Assembly: GCF_900114135.1 (NCBI RefSeq)
Contig: NZ_FORY01000006.1
Span: 62,001 to 126,000, forward strand
Reading direction: 5' to 3'
Source of the DNA: Celeribacter halophilus
GTDB taxonomy: Bacteria; Pseudomonadota; Alphaproteobacteria; Rhodobacterales; Rhodobacteraceae
DNA length: 64,000 nt
The notes beneath the pieces were generated by a model. The model searched no databases. It was not told where the DNA came from and worked only from the letters and a program-made list of their open reading frames with translations. This document shows positions 55,955 through 64,000 of the stretch, piece by piece; positions within the stretch are counted from its first letter, which is position 1; each line of letters starts with the position of its first letter. The position numbers and the translations under genes are program-made.

Positions 55955-56503
55955 TCAATCATCGTCGTCATCGTCATCATCGTCGTCGTCATCACGATCA
56001 TCGCGGTCGTCGCGATCATCGTCGTCATCGTCATCGTCGTCTCGATCATCGCGATCATCGTCGCGGTCGTCACGATCATCCCTGTCATCATCACGGTCAT
56101 CATCGCGATCATCATCACGGTCATCACGGTCGTCATCGCGATCATCGTCGCGGTCATCGTCCCAGTCGTCCCGATCGTCGCGATCATCGTCTTCCTCGAC
56201 ATTGACGCCCGCCACACGACGCGAATCGTCATCATCGTCGTCATAGACCTCATCGCGCCACTCGCGTTGGCTCAGGGCACGTTCACGTTCACGCACCACC
56301 TCGCCACTGGCATTGTCGATCCGCAGTTCGATTTCCTTGCCATCGATATAGACATCGACCTCCGTGTAGCGGAGCTTGCGGTCAATCTCGATCCGTGTCG
56401 CGCCGGGATACTTGGAGACAATTTCCTCCGTCGTCGGCTGCGCCAAAGCAACCGTCGCGCCGAGACCGGAGACGAGTGTCGTAATCATAAGAACCTTGTG
56501 CAT
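55955..56503 (-). CDS. secreted PepSY-like protein with Asp/Arg tail (2)
   Basis: A 182-residue protein. The signal peptide covers residues 1-21 (ending 'ALAQ'). A PepSY-like domain spans about 24-73 ('TTEEIVSKYPGATRIEIDRK', 'RIDNASGEVVRERE'). An 80-residue tail (103-182) consists almost only of Asp and Arg in DDR/DDDR units and ends in twelve Asp. The ATG at 56503 follows GGAAAGGAAAA. It is paired with a similar gene 93 bases downstream. Cation binding or wall interaction is possible, but no function is known. Confidence 0.75.
   Translation of the reverse strand: MHKVLMITTLVSGLGATVALAQPTTEEIVSKYPGATRIEIDRKLRYTEVDVYIDGKEIELRIDNASGEVVRERERALSQREWRDEVYDDDDDDSRRVAGVNVEEDDDRDDRDDWDDDRDDDRDDDRDDRDDDRDDDRDDDRDDRDDRDDDRDDRDDDDDDDDDRDDRDDRDDDDDDDDDDDD
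55958..56197 (-). repeat. GAT/CGN low-complexity repeat encoding an Asp/Arg tail
   Basis: About 240 bases of near-repeats of GAT GAC CGN units encode the DDR/DDDR tail of the second PepSY-like protein. The repeat period is mostly 9 or 12 bases. Confidence 0.85.
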
Positions 56504-56683
56504 CGGATTTTCCTTTCCTGCATTTTCAAACAACCCCAAAGGGCGGGCCATCGTGACCTCGCCTCCTGATGTGCTTGAACCGCGCCCTTCCGGCTATTGG
56601 CAGCAGGTTTATCCGGGTTTACGAACCCGCCTCTAAACCTTTGGTCTTCGGGCATAAACTCAGGTTTAGAGGGATATCCCATA

Positions 56684-56710
56684 GAAAAAGCCGCCCCGAA
56701 GGACGGCTTT
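56684..56710 (-). terminator. rho-independent terminator after trpB
   Basis: On the minus strand AAAGCCGTCC and GGGGCGGCTTT form a stem around TTC, followed by TTTTTC. It lies 21 bases past the trpB stop. Confidence 0.9.
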
Positions 56711-56731
56711 GACTACAGCTTGGACTGGGAG

Positions 56732-57982
56732 TTACTCGGCGTCGCGGCCTTCTTCTCCGGCGAGGTCGGCACCAAGGTGGCGTGCCACGGTGAAGATGTC
56801 CTTGTCTCCACGCCCCGACAGGTTGATGACAATGATATGATCTTTGGGCAAATCGCCCGCAATCTTCATGACATGGGCCACCGCATGGCTAGATTCGAGC
56901 GCGGGGATGATGCCTTCGGTGCGGCAACAGAACTGGAACGCCTCCAGCGCCTCCTTATCGGTGATGGAGACATATTCCGCGCGCTTTGTATCATGCAGCC
57001 ATGAATGTTCAGGCCCGATGCCCGGATAGTCGAGACCGGCAGAGATCGAATGGCCTTCCAGAATCTGCCCGTCATCATCCTGCAACAGATAGGTCCGGTT
57101 GCCATGCAGCACCCCCGGACGCCCGCCCGTCAGAGAGGCGCAATGCTCCATCCGGTCGTCCACGCCATGACCACCAGCCTCGACACCGATGATGCGCACG
57201 CTCTCGTCATCAAGGAACGGGTGGAATAGCCCCATCGCATTTGAGCCACCGCCCACAGCCGCCACAAGCGTATCCGGCAGGCGGCCTTCACCCTCCTGCT
57301 CTTCAAGCTGCCAGCGCGTCTCCTGCCCGATGATGGCCTGATAATCCCGCACCATCGCCGGATAGGGATGCGGCCCCGCCACCGTGCCAATGCAGTAGAA
57401 CGTGTCGCGCACATTGGTCACCCAATCGCGCAGCGCATCGTTCATCGCATCCTTGAGCGTGCCACGACCGGAAGAGACAGGGACAACCTTGGCGCCCAGA
57501 AGCTCCATGCGGAACACATTCGGCTTTTGACGCTCCACATCCGTCGCGCCCATGTAGACGATACATTCCAGCCCGAACTTGGCACAGACCGTCGCCGTGG
57601 CCACCCCGTGCTGCCCCGCACCGGTCTCCGCAATGATCCGCGTTTTGCCCATGCGCCGCGCCAGAAGAATCTGCCCCAGCACATTGTTGATCTTATGTGC
57701 GCCGGTGTGATTGAGCTCCTCGCGTTTAAGGTAGATCTTCGCGCCGCCCAATTCGTCGGTCATCTTCTCCGCAAAATACAGTGGCGACGGACGCCCCACA
57801 TAATGCTTCCAGAGGTCGCGCATCTCGTCCCAGAACGCCGGATCGGTCTTGGCCTTGTTATACTCCTCCTCCAGAGAGAGGATCAGCGGCATCAATGTCT
57901 CTGACACAAACCGCCCGCCAAAAATACCGAACCGCCCCTTTTCGTCAGGGCCGTTCATGAAGCTGTTAAAAAGATCGTTCAT
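56732..57982 (-). CDS. trpB: tryptophan synthase beta subunit
   Basis: A 416-residue PLP enzyme that joins indole and serine. The PLP lysine is Lys97 in '[10 protein letters not shown]', '[20 protein letters not shown]' follows, and the glycine-rich phosphate loop is '[13 protein letters not shown]'. It is downstream of trpF on the same strand with a 98-base gap, and a terminator follows. The trpA gene is elsewhere. Confidence 0.97.
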   Translation of the reverse strand: MNDLFNSFMNGPDEKGRFGIFGGRFVSETLMPLILSLEEEYNKAKTDPAFWDEMRDLWKHYVGRPSPLYFAEKMTDELGGAKIYLKREELNHTGAHKINNVLGQILLARRMGKTRIIAETGAGQHGVATATVCAKFGLECIVYMGATDVERQKPNVFRMELLGAKVVPVSSGRGTLKDAMNDALRDWVTNVRDTFYCIGTVAGPHPYPAMVRDYQAIIGQETRWQLEEQEGEGRLPDTLVAAVGGGSNAMGLFHPFLDDESVRIIGVEAGGHGVDDRMEHCASLTGGRPGVLHGNRTYLLQDDDGQILEGHSISAGLDYPGIGPEHSWLHDTKRAEYVSITDKEALEAFQFCCRTEGIIPALESSHAVAHVMKIAGDLPKDHIIVINLSGRGDKDIFTVARHLGADLAGEEGRDAE

Positions 57983-58048
57983 CGCGATGCTCCCTTGCGG
58001 ATCTCACAGGATGTAGCGCAGGGGGGCGGACCGGTAAAGCACGCCCGC

Positions 58049-58069
58049 CTCCTTTGTGCCGAAATACTC
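58049..58069. repeat. copy of the GAGTATTTCG...GCACAAAGGAG element
   Basis: The 21 bases between trpB and trpF match both arms of the inverted repeat at 22862-22924, apart from one inserted or changed base. Here only one arm is present. Confidence 0.55.
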
Positions 58070-58080
58070 GAAAAAGCCCG

Positions 58081-58722
58081 TCACGCAGCGCGGATCGCTT
58101 CGATAAAGGCGCGGATTTTCCCCGCATCCTTAACACCCGGCGCGCGTTCCACGCCCGAGGACACGTCCACCTGTTTCGCGCCGGTCATCTGGATTGCCAG
58201 AACCACATTCTCGGGCGTCAGCCCGCCCGCCAACATCCACGGACGGTTCCATGCGCGTTTGGAGATCAGGCGCCAGTCGAAGGACAGGCCATTGCCCCCC
58301 GGAAGGTCCGCCCCTTTCGGAGCCTTGGCATCCACGAGCAACTGGTCACACACCATCCCGTAGGCATCCAACGCAGGCACATCTTCGGCACTTGCCACGC
58401 CCACCGCTTTCATCACGGGAAGACCATAGCGCGACCGGATTTCGGCCACACGTTCGGGGCTTTCCTTGCCGTGAAGCTGCAACATATCGAGCGGCATTTC
58501 CGAGGTGATCCGATCCAGCTCCGCATCCGTGGCATTCACCACCAGAGCGACCTTTGCGACCCCCACAGGAACATCCAGCGCCAGATCACGCGCTGTGGCG
58601 ACCTCGACATGGCGCGGAGATTTCGGGAAAAAGACAAAGCCCAGATATTGCGCGCCCGCCTCGACCGCCGCAGAAACGGCATCAGGCGTTTTCAGCCCGC
58701 AGATTTTCACACGAGTTTCCAT
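58081..58722 (-). CDS. trpF: phosphoribosylanthranilate isomerase
   Basis: A 213-residue TIM-barrel. The family opening '[20 protein letters not shown]' (residues 5-24) contains the catalytic cysteine, and '[11 protein letters not shown]' and '[16 protein letters not shown]' form the phosphate site. It catalyses the third step of the tryptophan pathway. Upstream of trpB. Confidence 0.96.
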   Translation of the reverse strand: METRVKICGLKTPDAVSAAVEAGAQYLGFVFFPKSPRHVEVATARDLALDVPVGVAKVALVVNATDAELDRITSEMPLDMLQLHGKESPERVAEIRSRYGLPVMKAVGVASAEDVPALDAYGMVCDQLLVDAKAPKGADLPGGNGLSFDWRLISKRAWNRPWMLAGGLTPENVVLAIQMTGAKQVDVSSGVERAPGVKDAGKIRAFIEAIRAA

Positions 58723-58759
58723 AGGTCGGGTCTATCGCGCTAGGAACTGTTTTCCCAGA

Positions 58760-59107
58760 TCAATTTTCGAGAAGCGCCAGAACCTCGTCGCCTTCGTTCT
58801 TCGCCTTGTCGGTTTTCAGCTTGCTGACTTCGCGAGCGAGCTTTTCCTTCTCACGCTTGTGCGTCGAGGCAGCGGAGCGGTGTTTATACTCACGCATCCA
58901 CTCCCAAACAAAGCCGATCAGAAGCCCCGCGATGATCGCGCCGAAGATCACAACGAACAGCGGCAGACTGACCGACAGGGTCACGCCGCTCAACGTGGCA
59001 AGCTCTGCGGGCAGAAGGTTCAGCGTCACGACATCCCGATTGGCGATGGCAACGGTCACAAGCACCACGGCCAGCGCGGCGAGAAAGGCGTAACGGATGT
59101 ATCGCAT
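58760..59107 (-). CDS. LapA family protein (DUF1049)
   Basis: A 115-residue membrane protein with two hydrophobic segments (about 4-24 and 44-67), the second followed by a basic coiled-coil tail. This is the LapA/YciS arrangement. In enterobacteria LapA works with LapB in lipopolysaccharide assembly control. It lies ten bases downstream of ihfB on the same strand, a conserved pairing in proteobacteria. Confidence 0.85.
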   Translation of the reverse strand: MRYIRYAFLAALAVVLVTVAIANRDVVTLNLLPAELATLSGVTLSVSLPLFVVIFGAIIAGLLIGFVWEWMREYKHRSAASTHKREKEKLAREVSKLKTDKAKNEGDEVLALLEN

Positions 59108-59117
59108 GGAAATGACC

Positions 59118-59399
59118 TTATTCTTCGTTCAGACGATCGCGCAGGAGCTTGCCGGTTTTGAAAAACGGCACATGCTTTTCCTCGACAGGAACACTTTCCC
59201 CCGTGCGCGGGTTGCGGCCCATTCTGGCATCGCGCTTCTTGACGGAAAAGGCGCCAAATCCGCGCAGTTCCACCCGATCGCCGCGCGCCATCGCTTCGAT
59301 GATTTCCTCAAAGATCGTGTTGACGATACGTTCCACATCGCGTTGGTAAAGATGCGGATTTTCGTCAGCGATCTTCTGGATCAACTCAGACCGAATCAT
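59118..59399 (-). CDS. ihfB: integration host factor subunit beta
   Basis: A 93-residue DNA-bending protein of the HU/IHF family. '[20 protein letters not shown]' and '[20 protein letters not shown]' are the DNA-binding arm signature of IHF-beta. It follows rpsA downstream on the same strand, as in many proteobacteria, but a terminator lies between. Confidence 0.96.
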   Translation of the reverse strand: MIRSELIQKIADENPHLYQRDVERIVNTIFEEIIEAMARGDRVELRGFGAFSVKKRDARMGRNPRTGESVPVEEKHVPFFKTGKLLRDRLNEE

Positions 59400-59748
59400 T
59401 GAAGCTCCCCCTTACATTTCAGGCGCGTTTATGTCCTCAGATCATGCCGGAAAGATATCTGCCTGCATGACAATTTATAGAGTGACTATAGGATGGGATC
59501 GCGATCCGGGGAAGCGTTTCATAGGGGCGTGACACGGGTTTTTTACCCCTAATATGCTGACTTTCCGCCTAAAAATCCGTTTTAGCTGTGCAAATTTCGA
59601 TTTTGGCGCTCTCCCGCCTCGTGCCGCGTTGCGGCAAAATCTGCGGCGATTCGGTTTTCTTGCCCTGTTAAAGGCGACTTGCCACGACACGTTCCAATGG
59701 CCCCGAAGCACCAATCGGCCCGCCCGACCCAAGCGTGGATGAGCCAAA
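59400..59748. other. intergenic region upstream of ihfB
   Basis: About 350 bases between the rpsA terminator and ihfB. An AT-richer patch with TATAGT and TATAAA on the minus strand near 59475-59490 may be the ihfB promoter, but no matching -35 is clear. No credible gene was seen. Confidence 0.4.
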
Positions 59749-59778
59749 GAAAAAGGCCCCGCAGATGCGAGGCCTTTT
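59749..59778 (-). terminator. rho-independent terminator after rpsA
   Basis: On the minus strand AAAGGCCTCGC and GCGGGGCCTTT form a stem with a short loop, followed by TTTTTCTTT. Confidence 0.92.
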
Positions 59779-59802
59779 CCAAATTTTGATCGACTGTCGC
59801 GA

Positions 59803-61482
59803 TTACTCGTCGCCGGTCTTCAGAGCCGCGCCGAGGATATCGCCCAAGGACGCGCCGGAGTCGGAGGAGCCATACTGTGCAACGGCTTCTTTTTCTTCGG
59901 CAATCTCGCGTGCTTTGATGGACAGACCCAGACGACGGGTTTTCTGATCCACATTGGTCACGCGCACATCGATGTGATCGCCGATCTGGAAACGCTCGGG
60001 GCGTTGCTCGGCACGATCACGGGACAGGTCGGAGCGACGGATGAAGGATTTCGCGCCTTCATATTCCACTTCGATCCCGCCGTCTTCGATGGCAGTCACG
60101 GTCACGGTCACGATGGAGCCGCGTTTCACGCCCTCAACCGCACCGGAGAAGCTGTCGTCCAGAGCTTTGATGGAGAGAGAGATACGCTCTTTTTCCACGT
60201 CCACTTCGGTGACAACGGCTTTGACCACGTCATTCTTGTGGTAGTTCTGGATGGCTTCCTCGCCACGCTCGTCCCAAGACAGGTCAGAGAGGTGAACCAT
60301 ACCGTCGATGTCGCCCGGCAGGCCGACGAACAGACCGAATTCGGTGATGTTCTTGACTTCGCCTTCGACCACGGTGCCTTCCGGATGGGTCTCTGCAAAG
60401 AGTTCCCACGGATTGCGCATGGTTTGTTTGAGGCCGAGAGAAACACGACGCTTGGACGGGTCGATCTCGAGAACCATGACTTCCACTTCTTGCGAGGTGG
60501 AGACGATTTTGCCCGGGTGGACGTTTTTCTTGGTCCAGGACATTTCGGAAACGTGGACAAGACCTTCGACGCCCGGTTCCAGCTCGACGAACGCACCGTA
60601 GTCGGTGATGTTGGTCACGCGGCCCGTGTGAACGGTTTCGAGCGGGTATTTGGCTTCAACAGAATCCCAAGGATCGTCCTGCAGCTGTTTCATGCCGAGG
60701 GAGATACGGTGGGTCTCTTTGTTGATCTTGATCACCTGAACCTTGATCGTCTCGCCGATGGAGAGGATTTCGGACGGGTGGTTCACACGACGCCATGCCA
60801 TGTCGGTGACGTGCAACAGACCGTCGACACCGCCGAGGTCCACAAAGGCGCCGTATTCGGTGATGTTTTTGACAACACCGTCAACAGCCTGACCTTCGTG
60901 CAGGTTGCCGATAACTTCAGCGCGCTGTTCCGCACGGGACTCTTCGAGGATCGCACGACGCGACACAACGATGTTGCCACGGCGACGGTCCATCTTGAGG
61001 ATTTGGAACGGCTGCTTGAGACCCATGAGCGGGCCGGCATCGCGCACGGGGCGCACATCGACTTGGGAACCCGGAAGGAACGCAACCGCGCCGCCCAGAT
61101 CGACCGTGAAACCGCCTTTGACGCGGCCAAAGATAGCGCCTTCGACGCGCTCTTCGGATGCGTAGGCTTTTTCGAGACGGTCCCATGCTTCTTCACGACG
61201 GGCTTTGTCGCGGGAGATAACCGCTTCGCCACGGGCGTTTTCAACACGGTCAAGGAACACTTCAACTTCGTCGCCAACAGCAACGGAAGGAGCCTCACCC
61301 GGGTTTGCAAATTCTTTAAGATCAACGCGGCCTTCCATTTTGTAGCCGACGTCGATGATGGCCTGACCTGCTTCAATAGCGATCACTTTGCCTTTTACGA
61401 CAGACCCTTCTGCGGGCGTGTCAATTTCGAAGCTTTCATTCAGAAGGGCTTCGAAGTCCTCCATAGATACGTTCTGAGCCAT
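59803..61482 (-). CDS. rpsA: 30S ribosomal protein S1
   Basis: A 559-residue RNA-binding protein that loads mRNA on the small subunit. It contains six S1 domains in a row. Repeat units such as 'TEYGAFVDLGGVDGLLHVTD' and 'TDYGAFVELEPGVEGLVHVS' are obvious, spaced about 85-90 residues apart. The ATG at 61482 with AAGGA upstream gives the alphaproteobacterial start 'AQNVSMEDFEALL'. A promoter lies about 200 bases upstream and a terminator follows. The cmk gene that often precedes rpsA is absent here. Confidence 0.97.
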   Translation of the reverse strand: MAQNVSMEDFEALLNESFEIDTPAEGSVVKGKVIAIEAGQAIIDVGYKMEGRVDLKEFANPGEAPSVAVGDEVEVFLDRVENARGEAVISRDKARREEAWDRLEKAYASEERVEGAIFGRVKGGFTVDLGGAVAFLPGSQVDVRPVRDAGPLMGLKQPFQILKMDRRRGNIVVSRRAILEESRAEQRAEVIGNLHEGQAVDGVVKNITEYGAFVDLGGVDGLLHVTDMAWRRVNHPSEILSIGETIKVQVIKINKETHRISLGMKQLQDDPWDSVEAKYPLETVHTGRVTNITDYGAFVELEPGVEGLVHVSEMSWTKKNVHPGKIVSTSQEVEVMVLEIDPSKRRVSLGLKQTMRNPWELFAETHPEGTVVEGEVKNITEFGLFVGLPGDIDGMVHLSDLSWDERGEEAIQNYHKNDVVKAVVTEVDVEKERISLSIKALDDSFSGAVEGVKRGSIVTVTVTAIEDGGIEVEYEGAKSFIRRSDLSRDRAEQRPERFQIGDHIDVRVTNVDQKTRRLGLSIKAREIAEEKEAVAQYGSSDSGASLGDILGAALKTGDE

Positions 61483-61689
61483 GTGGTCTCTAGATTCCTT
61501 TTCATACATTTATGCGGGCCATGCGGTTGTCTCCGCCGGTCTTGATTTCATTCACGTCTGGGATCGCTCTCAAAGCACCGAAGGACAGGGTGAAAACACA
61601 AACAAGAAGGGCCGGAGATTTCCATGCTGGAGATCTTCTGGCCCTGCTCACCCATGCCCGCGACTCTTTACGGTCGTCAGACAAGCGCG

Positions 61690-61718
61690 CGTATAGGGGA
61701 AAACCCCTTGATTGGCAA
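61690..61718 (-). promoter_or_regulatory. sigma-70-type promoter of rpsA
   Basis: On the minus strand TTGCCA (61718-61713) and TATACG (61695-61690) are separated by 17 bases. It would produce a leader of about 200 nt, a length usual for autoregulated ribosomal protein genes. Confidence 0.6.
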
Positions 61719-61842
61719 GACAATGTGCCCCAAGCACGCATGTTATCGGATAACAGGCGGCTCGAAGTGCTTTGCTTTTGTATAACCTCGCCCGCTGTGA
61801 AAGCGTGTCGGGACAGAAAACATATTTTAGGAACGACTTGAT

Positions 61843-62301
61843 ATGAACATCTCAAAACGCACTTTCCTCACAACGGGCGCTGCCGCTGTAGTTTCAAGCA
61901 CCTTCGCCATCCCCGCTCTCGCTGCAGGGAAAGAGGGCTTCACCCCCGTTGCTGGCGCAGCCCTTGGTGCGGCGGGCCCACTCGCCCTCGGCCTCGGAGC
62001 AATCATCGCTGTCGGAGCCATCGCAGGCGGCGATAGTGGCGGTGGCGGCAAAGTGGACATCCCGGACCTGTCCGTTGCCGCGATCAACAAAGCGGCCCCC
62101 GAAGATCGCCCGGCACTCCTTGGCAAGGAACTCGAAGCGCGCCTGTCCAAAGAATTCCCCGAATTCAAATTCAACGGCGAAATCGTCACAGCCGTCCGCA
62201 AAGCCTACGGGAAGGGCCTGAGCGAGGGCAAAACCCTGATCACCGCCGCAGGCAAAGGACAGGACTGGTCGATCAAAGTGACAATCGTCATCAAAATCTG
62301 A
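61843..62301 (+). CDS. small exported protein of unknown function
   Basis: A 152-residue protein. The first 28 residues form a signal peptide with an 'SKRTFLTTGAAA' start that recalls Tat signals but has only one arginine. A Gly/Ala-rich hydrophobic stretch (about 36-64) and 'GGDSGGGGK' follow. The last 85 residues are charged and end in beta-like 'WSIKVTIVIKI'. I do not recognise the family. It is divergent from rpsA. Confidence 0.6.
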   Translation: MNISKRTFLTTGAAAVVSSTFAIPALAAGKEGFTPVAGAALGAAGPLALGLGAIIAVGAIAGGDSGGGGKVDIPDLSVAAINKAAPEDRPALLGKELEARLSKEFPEFKFNGEIVTAVRKAYGKGLSEGKTLITAAGKGQDWSIKVTIVIKI

Positions 62302-62311
62302 CCATTTCAAC

Positions 62312-62356
62312 CCGCCAGATGAGCGCCCGAACTGCGGCCTTCGGCTCATCTGGCGG
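62312..62356. terminator. strong hairpin between convergent genes
   Basis: A perfect 13-base inverted repeat (CCGCCAGATGAGC and its complement) with a 19-base spacer lies ten bases after the small exported protein gene and before the nitroreductase stop. It lacks a T tract. Confidence 0.45.
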
Positions 62357-62380
62357 TTCGGGCCTTCTGCCGGAACCGGA

Positions 62381-63013
62381 TCAGTTCAGGTCCGTCACCA
62401 TTTCATAGGCAGGTTTGCGGACCTTTTTGAGCGCGGCCAGCCAGTCGCCCTCCACGTCACGCGTCCCCAGCACCAGCGCCACGACGGATTTGAGGCCTTT
62501 GTCCTCAAGCCCGAGGATCGCGTCGAACTGTGCGGGATCGAAACCCTCCATCGGTGTGCTGTCGACTTCCAACTCGGCTGCCGCCGCCAATGCAAAGCCC
62601 AATGCGATATAGACCTGACGGGCGGCATGTTCGAAATTCTCATGCGCGTCCCGCGACAGGTAAAGCGATTTCAAACGGGTGTAATAGGCATCCAGCGCCT
62701 CGCGCGTGCCCGGACGTTCTGCGGCGTGATGTTCGACCACCGCATCAATGCGCGCGTCATCGTAATTGTCATAGGCCGCAAAAACCAGAAGATGCGAGCC
62801 GTCCGTAACCTGTTCCTGACCGTAAGACGCCGCCTTGAGCTTTGCGCGCAGCTCTTTGTTGCGGATCACAAACAGGTGGAAAGGTTGCAAGCCGGAGGAG
62901 GTCGGTGTCATGCGGATGGCTTCGACGATCTGTGCCACCTTGGCCTCATCCGCCGGTTTGGACGGGTCCATTTTCTTGGCGGCATAGCGCCAGTCGAGCT
63001 TGTCGAGGAACAT
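62381..63013 (-). CDS. nitroreductase family NAD(P)H-dependent oxidoreductase
   Basis: A 210-residue FMN enzyme of the nitroreductase fold. 'WRYAAKKMDP' (residues 8-17) is the FMN phosphate contact, 'MTPTSSGLQPFHLFVI' binds FMN, and 'ALGFALAAAAELEVDSTPMEGF' corresponds to the NfsB-type active region. It reduces quinones, nitro compounds or pterins. The exact substrate is unknown. Single gene. Confidence 0.88.
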   Translation of the reverse strand: MFLDKLDWRYAAKKMDPSKPADEAKVAQIVEAIRMTPTSSGLQPFHLFVIRNKELRAKLKAASYGQEQVTDGSHLLVFAAYDNYDDARIDAVVEHHAAERPGTREALDAYYTRLKSLYLSRDAHENFEHAARQVYIALGFALAAAAELEVDSTPMEGFDPAQFDAILGLEDKGLKSVVALVLGTRDVEGDWLAALKKVRKPAYEMVTDLN

Positions 63014-63142
63014 CAGGAATCCTTAGTATATTCGTATATGTGCGTTTGCTGCACCATATGCATCGGGGCTCTCCGCCACAAACCCATATTTCCGGCCACA
63101 CCCTTTGCCCCACTCTCTGTGTAGCGGAGCGCAAGGGAGCGC

Positions 63143-64000
63143 TTACGACATATCCAGGCCGAGGCGCTTCGGCGGAAACCCCATATCCGTAAAACGCGCC
63201 AGCACATTGGCCTCGAACGCCGGATCGTCCAGCCACAGGCATTGCGAAAAATACCAGTAGAGAAACTTTGTGTAGTCGCGCTTTTGCCCCACCGCCCGCG
63301 CAAGCGCCGCGGAGAACTCTTCCGGTGTTTTCACCACCTCCGCGACCTGATCGAAATCGGCGCGGGCAAAAAGCAGCGTCGGCGTGCCGTGCAGGAACCC
63401 TTCTATCGACGCGGCCGAATTGGCCGACACCGTCACCTCCGCCTGCCTCAACAGGTCATGCACATTGGCGTTGGTCTTGATCGGCCTGTATCCCGCCGCC
63501 TTCATTTCCTTGATCGCCTTTACCCCCTCCTCTTTGCGAAGCGGGTGCGGCTTGACATAGACAGGCCGCCCGTCCGCCCCCTCCAGAACCGTGTGGATCA
63601 TCTCCTCGCGGCTCATATAGGCGTGCCCCCGACGATAGGGCGGCGGGCCTTGCAAAAAAATGACGATGCCCTCGGAATCAATCTCTTCCACGGTTTTCTT
63701 CTGATGATACCGCGAGCTGCGCTGCTCGGAGAAACGCGCCTTCAGCGCCGCGACATAGCGTTCCGCCTCAAGCGCATCTATTGCCTCCGGCACAAAGTGA
63801 CGCGTCGCTATGGAACTGTCCGCCAGCACGCCCTTCGGATCAAGATGCCAACACCCGTCCAGATAGGCCAGCGCCGCGATCAAAACATCCTTGTGGGGTT
63901 TACGGGCATTGTCCACCACATGCAGATTGCCATCCGGCGCAACCGGCGGAAACCGTGGCGCGATCTCCACCATGCCCCTGCGCCGCTCGACCATCCGCTT
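63143..64000 (-). CDS. capsule polysaccharide synthesis family protein, C-terminal part
   Basis: The reading frame is open to the right edge, so only the last 286 codons are seen. 'GRPVYVKPHPLRKEEGVKA' and 'VHDLLRQAEVTVSANSAASI' followed by 'EGFLHGTPTLLFARADF' match the conserved region of KpsC/KpsS-like capsule synthesis proteins, which place linker sugars on the lipid anchor. The gene lies over 27 kb from the polysaccharide cluster at 28-37 kb. An in-frame ATG at 63994 could be the start but is probably internal. Confidence 0.65.
   Translation of the reverse strand, partial: KRMVERRRGMVEIAPRFPPVAPDGNLHVVDNARKPHKDVLIAALAYLDGCWHLDPKGVLADSSIATRHFVPEAIDALEAERYVAALKARFSEQRSSRYHQKKTVEEIDSEGIVIFLQGPPPYRRGHAYMSREEMIHTVLEGADGRPVYVKPHPLRKEEGVKAIKEMKAAGYRPIKTNANVHDLLRQAEVTVSANSAASIEGFLHGTPTLLFARADFDQVAEVVKTPEEFSAALARAVGQKRDYTKFLYWYFSQCLWLDDPAFEANVLARFTDMGFPPKRLGLDMS

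Noticed and set aside
55433-56197. Repeat tracts as a CRISPR array
   Set aside because: There are no spacers. The tracts are in-frame codon repeats inside two genes with signal peptides.
55941-56246. Poly-Ser frame on the plus strand
   Set aside because: It is the reverse complement of the GAT-rich Asp/Arg tail. TCG/TCA serine codons are simply the opposite strand.
59475-59747. 90-codon minus-strand frame between rpsA and ihfB
   Set aside because: It is Arg-rich without motifs and overlaps promoter-like AT-rich sequence and lies next to the rpsA terminator.
59974-61545. A 523-codon plus-strand frame opposite rpsA
   Set aside because: S1 repeats on the other strand explain the open frame, and its apparent repeats are mirror images of the S1 domains.
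61502-61855. 117-codon minus-strand frame upstream of rpsA
   Set aside because: It covers the rpsA promoter and leader, starts with a weak context and resembles no family. In particular it is not cmk.

Overview
The window reads as about 64 kb of chromosome from a GC-rich alphaproteobacterium of the Rhodobacterales (Roseobacter type). The inference rests on the gene set and its arrangement: DUF2125, Hint-domain and MYG1 proteins, a complete C-P lyase cluster with DUF1045 and a long PhnE, a TRAP transporter, the alternative polyamine pair nspC/CASDH, and genes close to family norms. No rRNA, tRNA, CRISPR array, insertion sequence, integrase or phage gene was found.

Layout. 1-7 kb: housekeeping genes (ExbB-like fragment, ChaC-type cyclotransferase, DUF2125, prephenate/arogenate dehydrogenase and hisC, rpsD with promoter and terminator, a Hint-domain protein, ybaK). 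7.2-11 kb: heme uptake operon hmuSTUV, then a MYG1 protein. 12.2-27 kb: a large phosphonate region. A tightly coupled operon phnG-H-I-J-K-corA-L-N runs on the minus strand. The regulator phnF diverges from it and is followed by a second, divergent phnM. The uptake operon phnC-D-E-E plus a hexapeptide acyltransferase also runs on the minus strand. A classical phnM and a DUF1045 2H-phosphoesterase flank the far end. Candidate Pho boxes precede phnC and phnG, and a candidate PhnF operator lies between phnF and phnG. No phnP is present.

27-37 kb: an AbrB-family membrane protein, then a surface polysaccharide region with several glycosyltransferases, KpsM/KpsT/KpsE-type export genes, a polysialyltransferase-family enzyme, a frameshifted family 2 glycosyltransferase and a sulfotransferase. 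37-42.4 kb: a dctPQM TRAP transporter, then ugd and a UDP-sugar epimerase that could supply uronic acid precursors. 42.8-54.9 kb: a coniferyl-aldehyde-type dehydrogenase, a long-form dGTPase of the type linked to phage defence, ychF, trpA, nspC plus carboxynorspermidine synthase, an lldD-type oxidase, an MFS transporter, rplY and pth.

54.9-56.5 kb: the least explained part, namely a small membrane-anchored LuxR-type regulator beside two secreted PepSY-like proteins that end in long Asp/Arg tails. 56.7-61.5 kb: trpB, trpF, lapA-like, ihfB and rpsA, with clear terminators and an rpsA promoter. The window closes with a small exported protein, a nitroreductase and the C-terminal part of a capsule polysaccharide protein.

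How the parts fit: the phosphonate genes form a full uptake-to-ribose-phosphate route probably under phosphate control; the polysaccharide genes, ugd and the epimerase probably serve one capsule; the rest is mostly core metabolism and translation.
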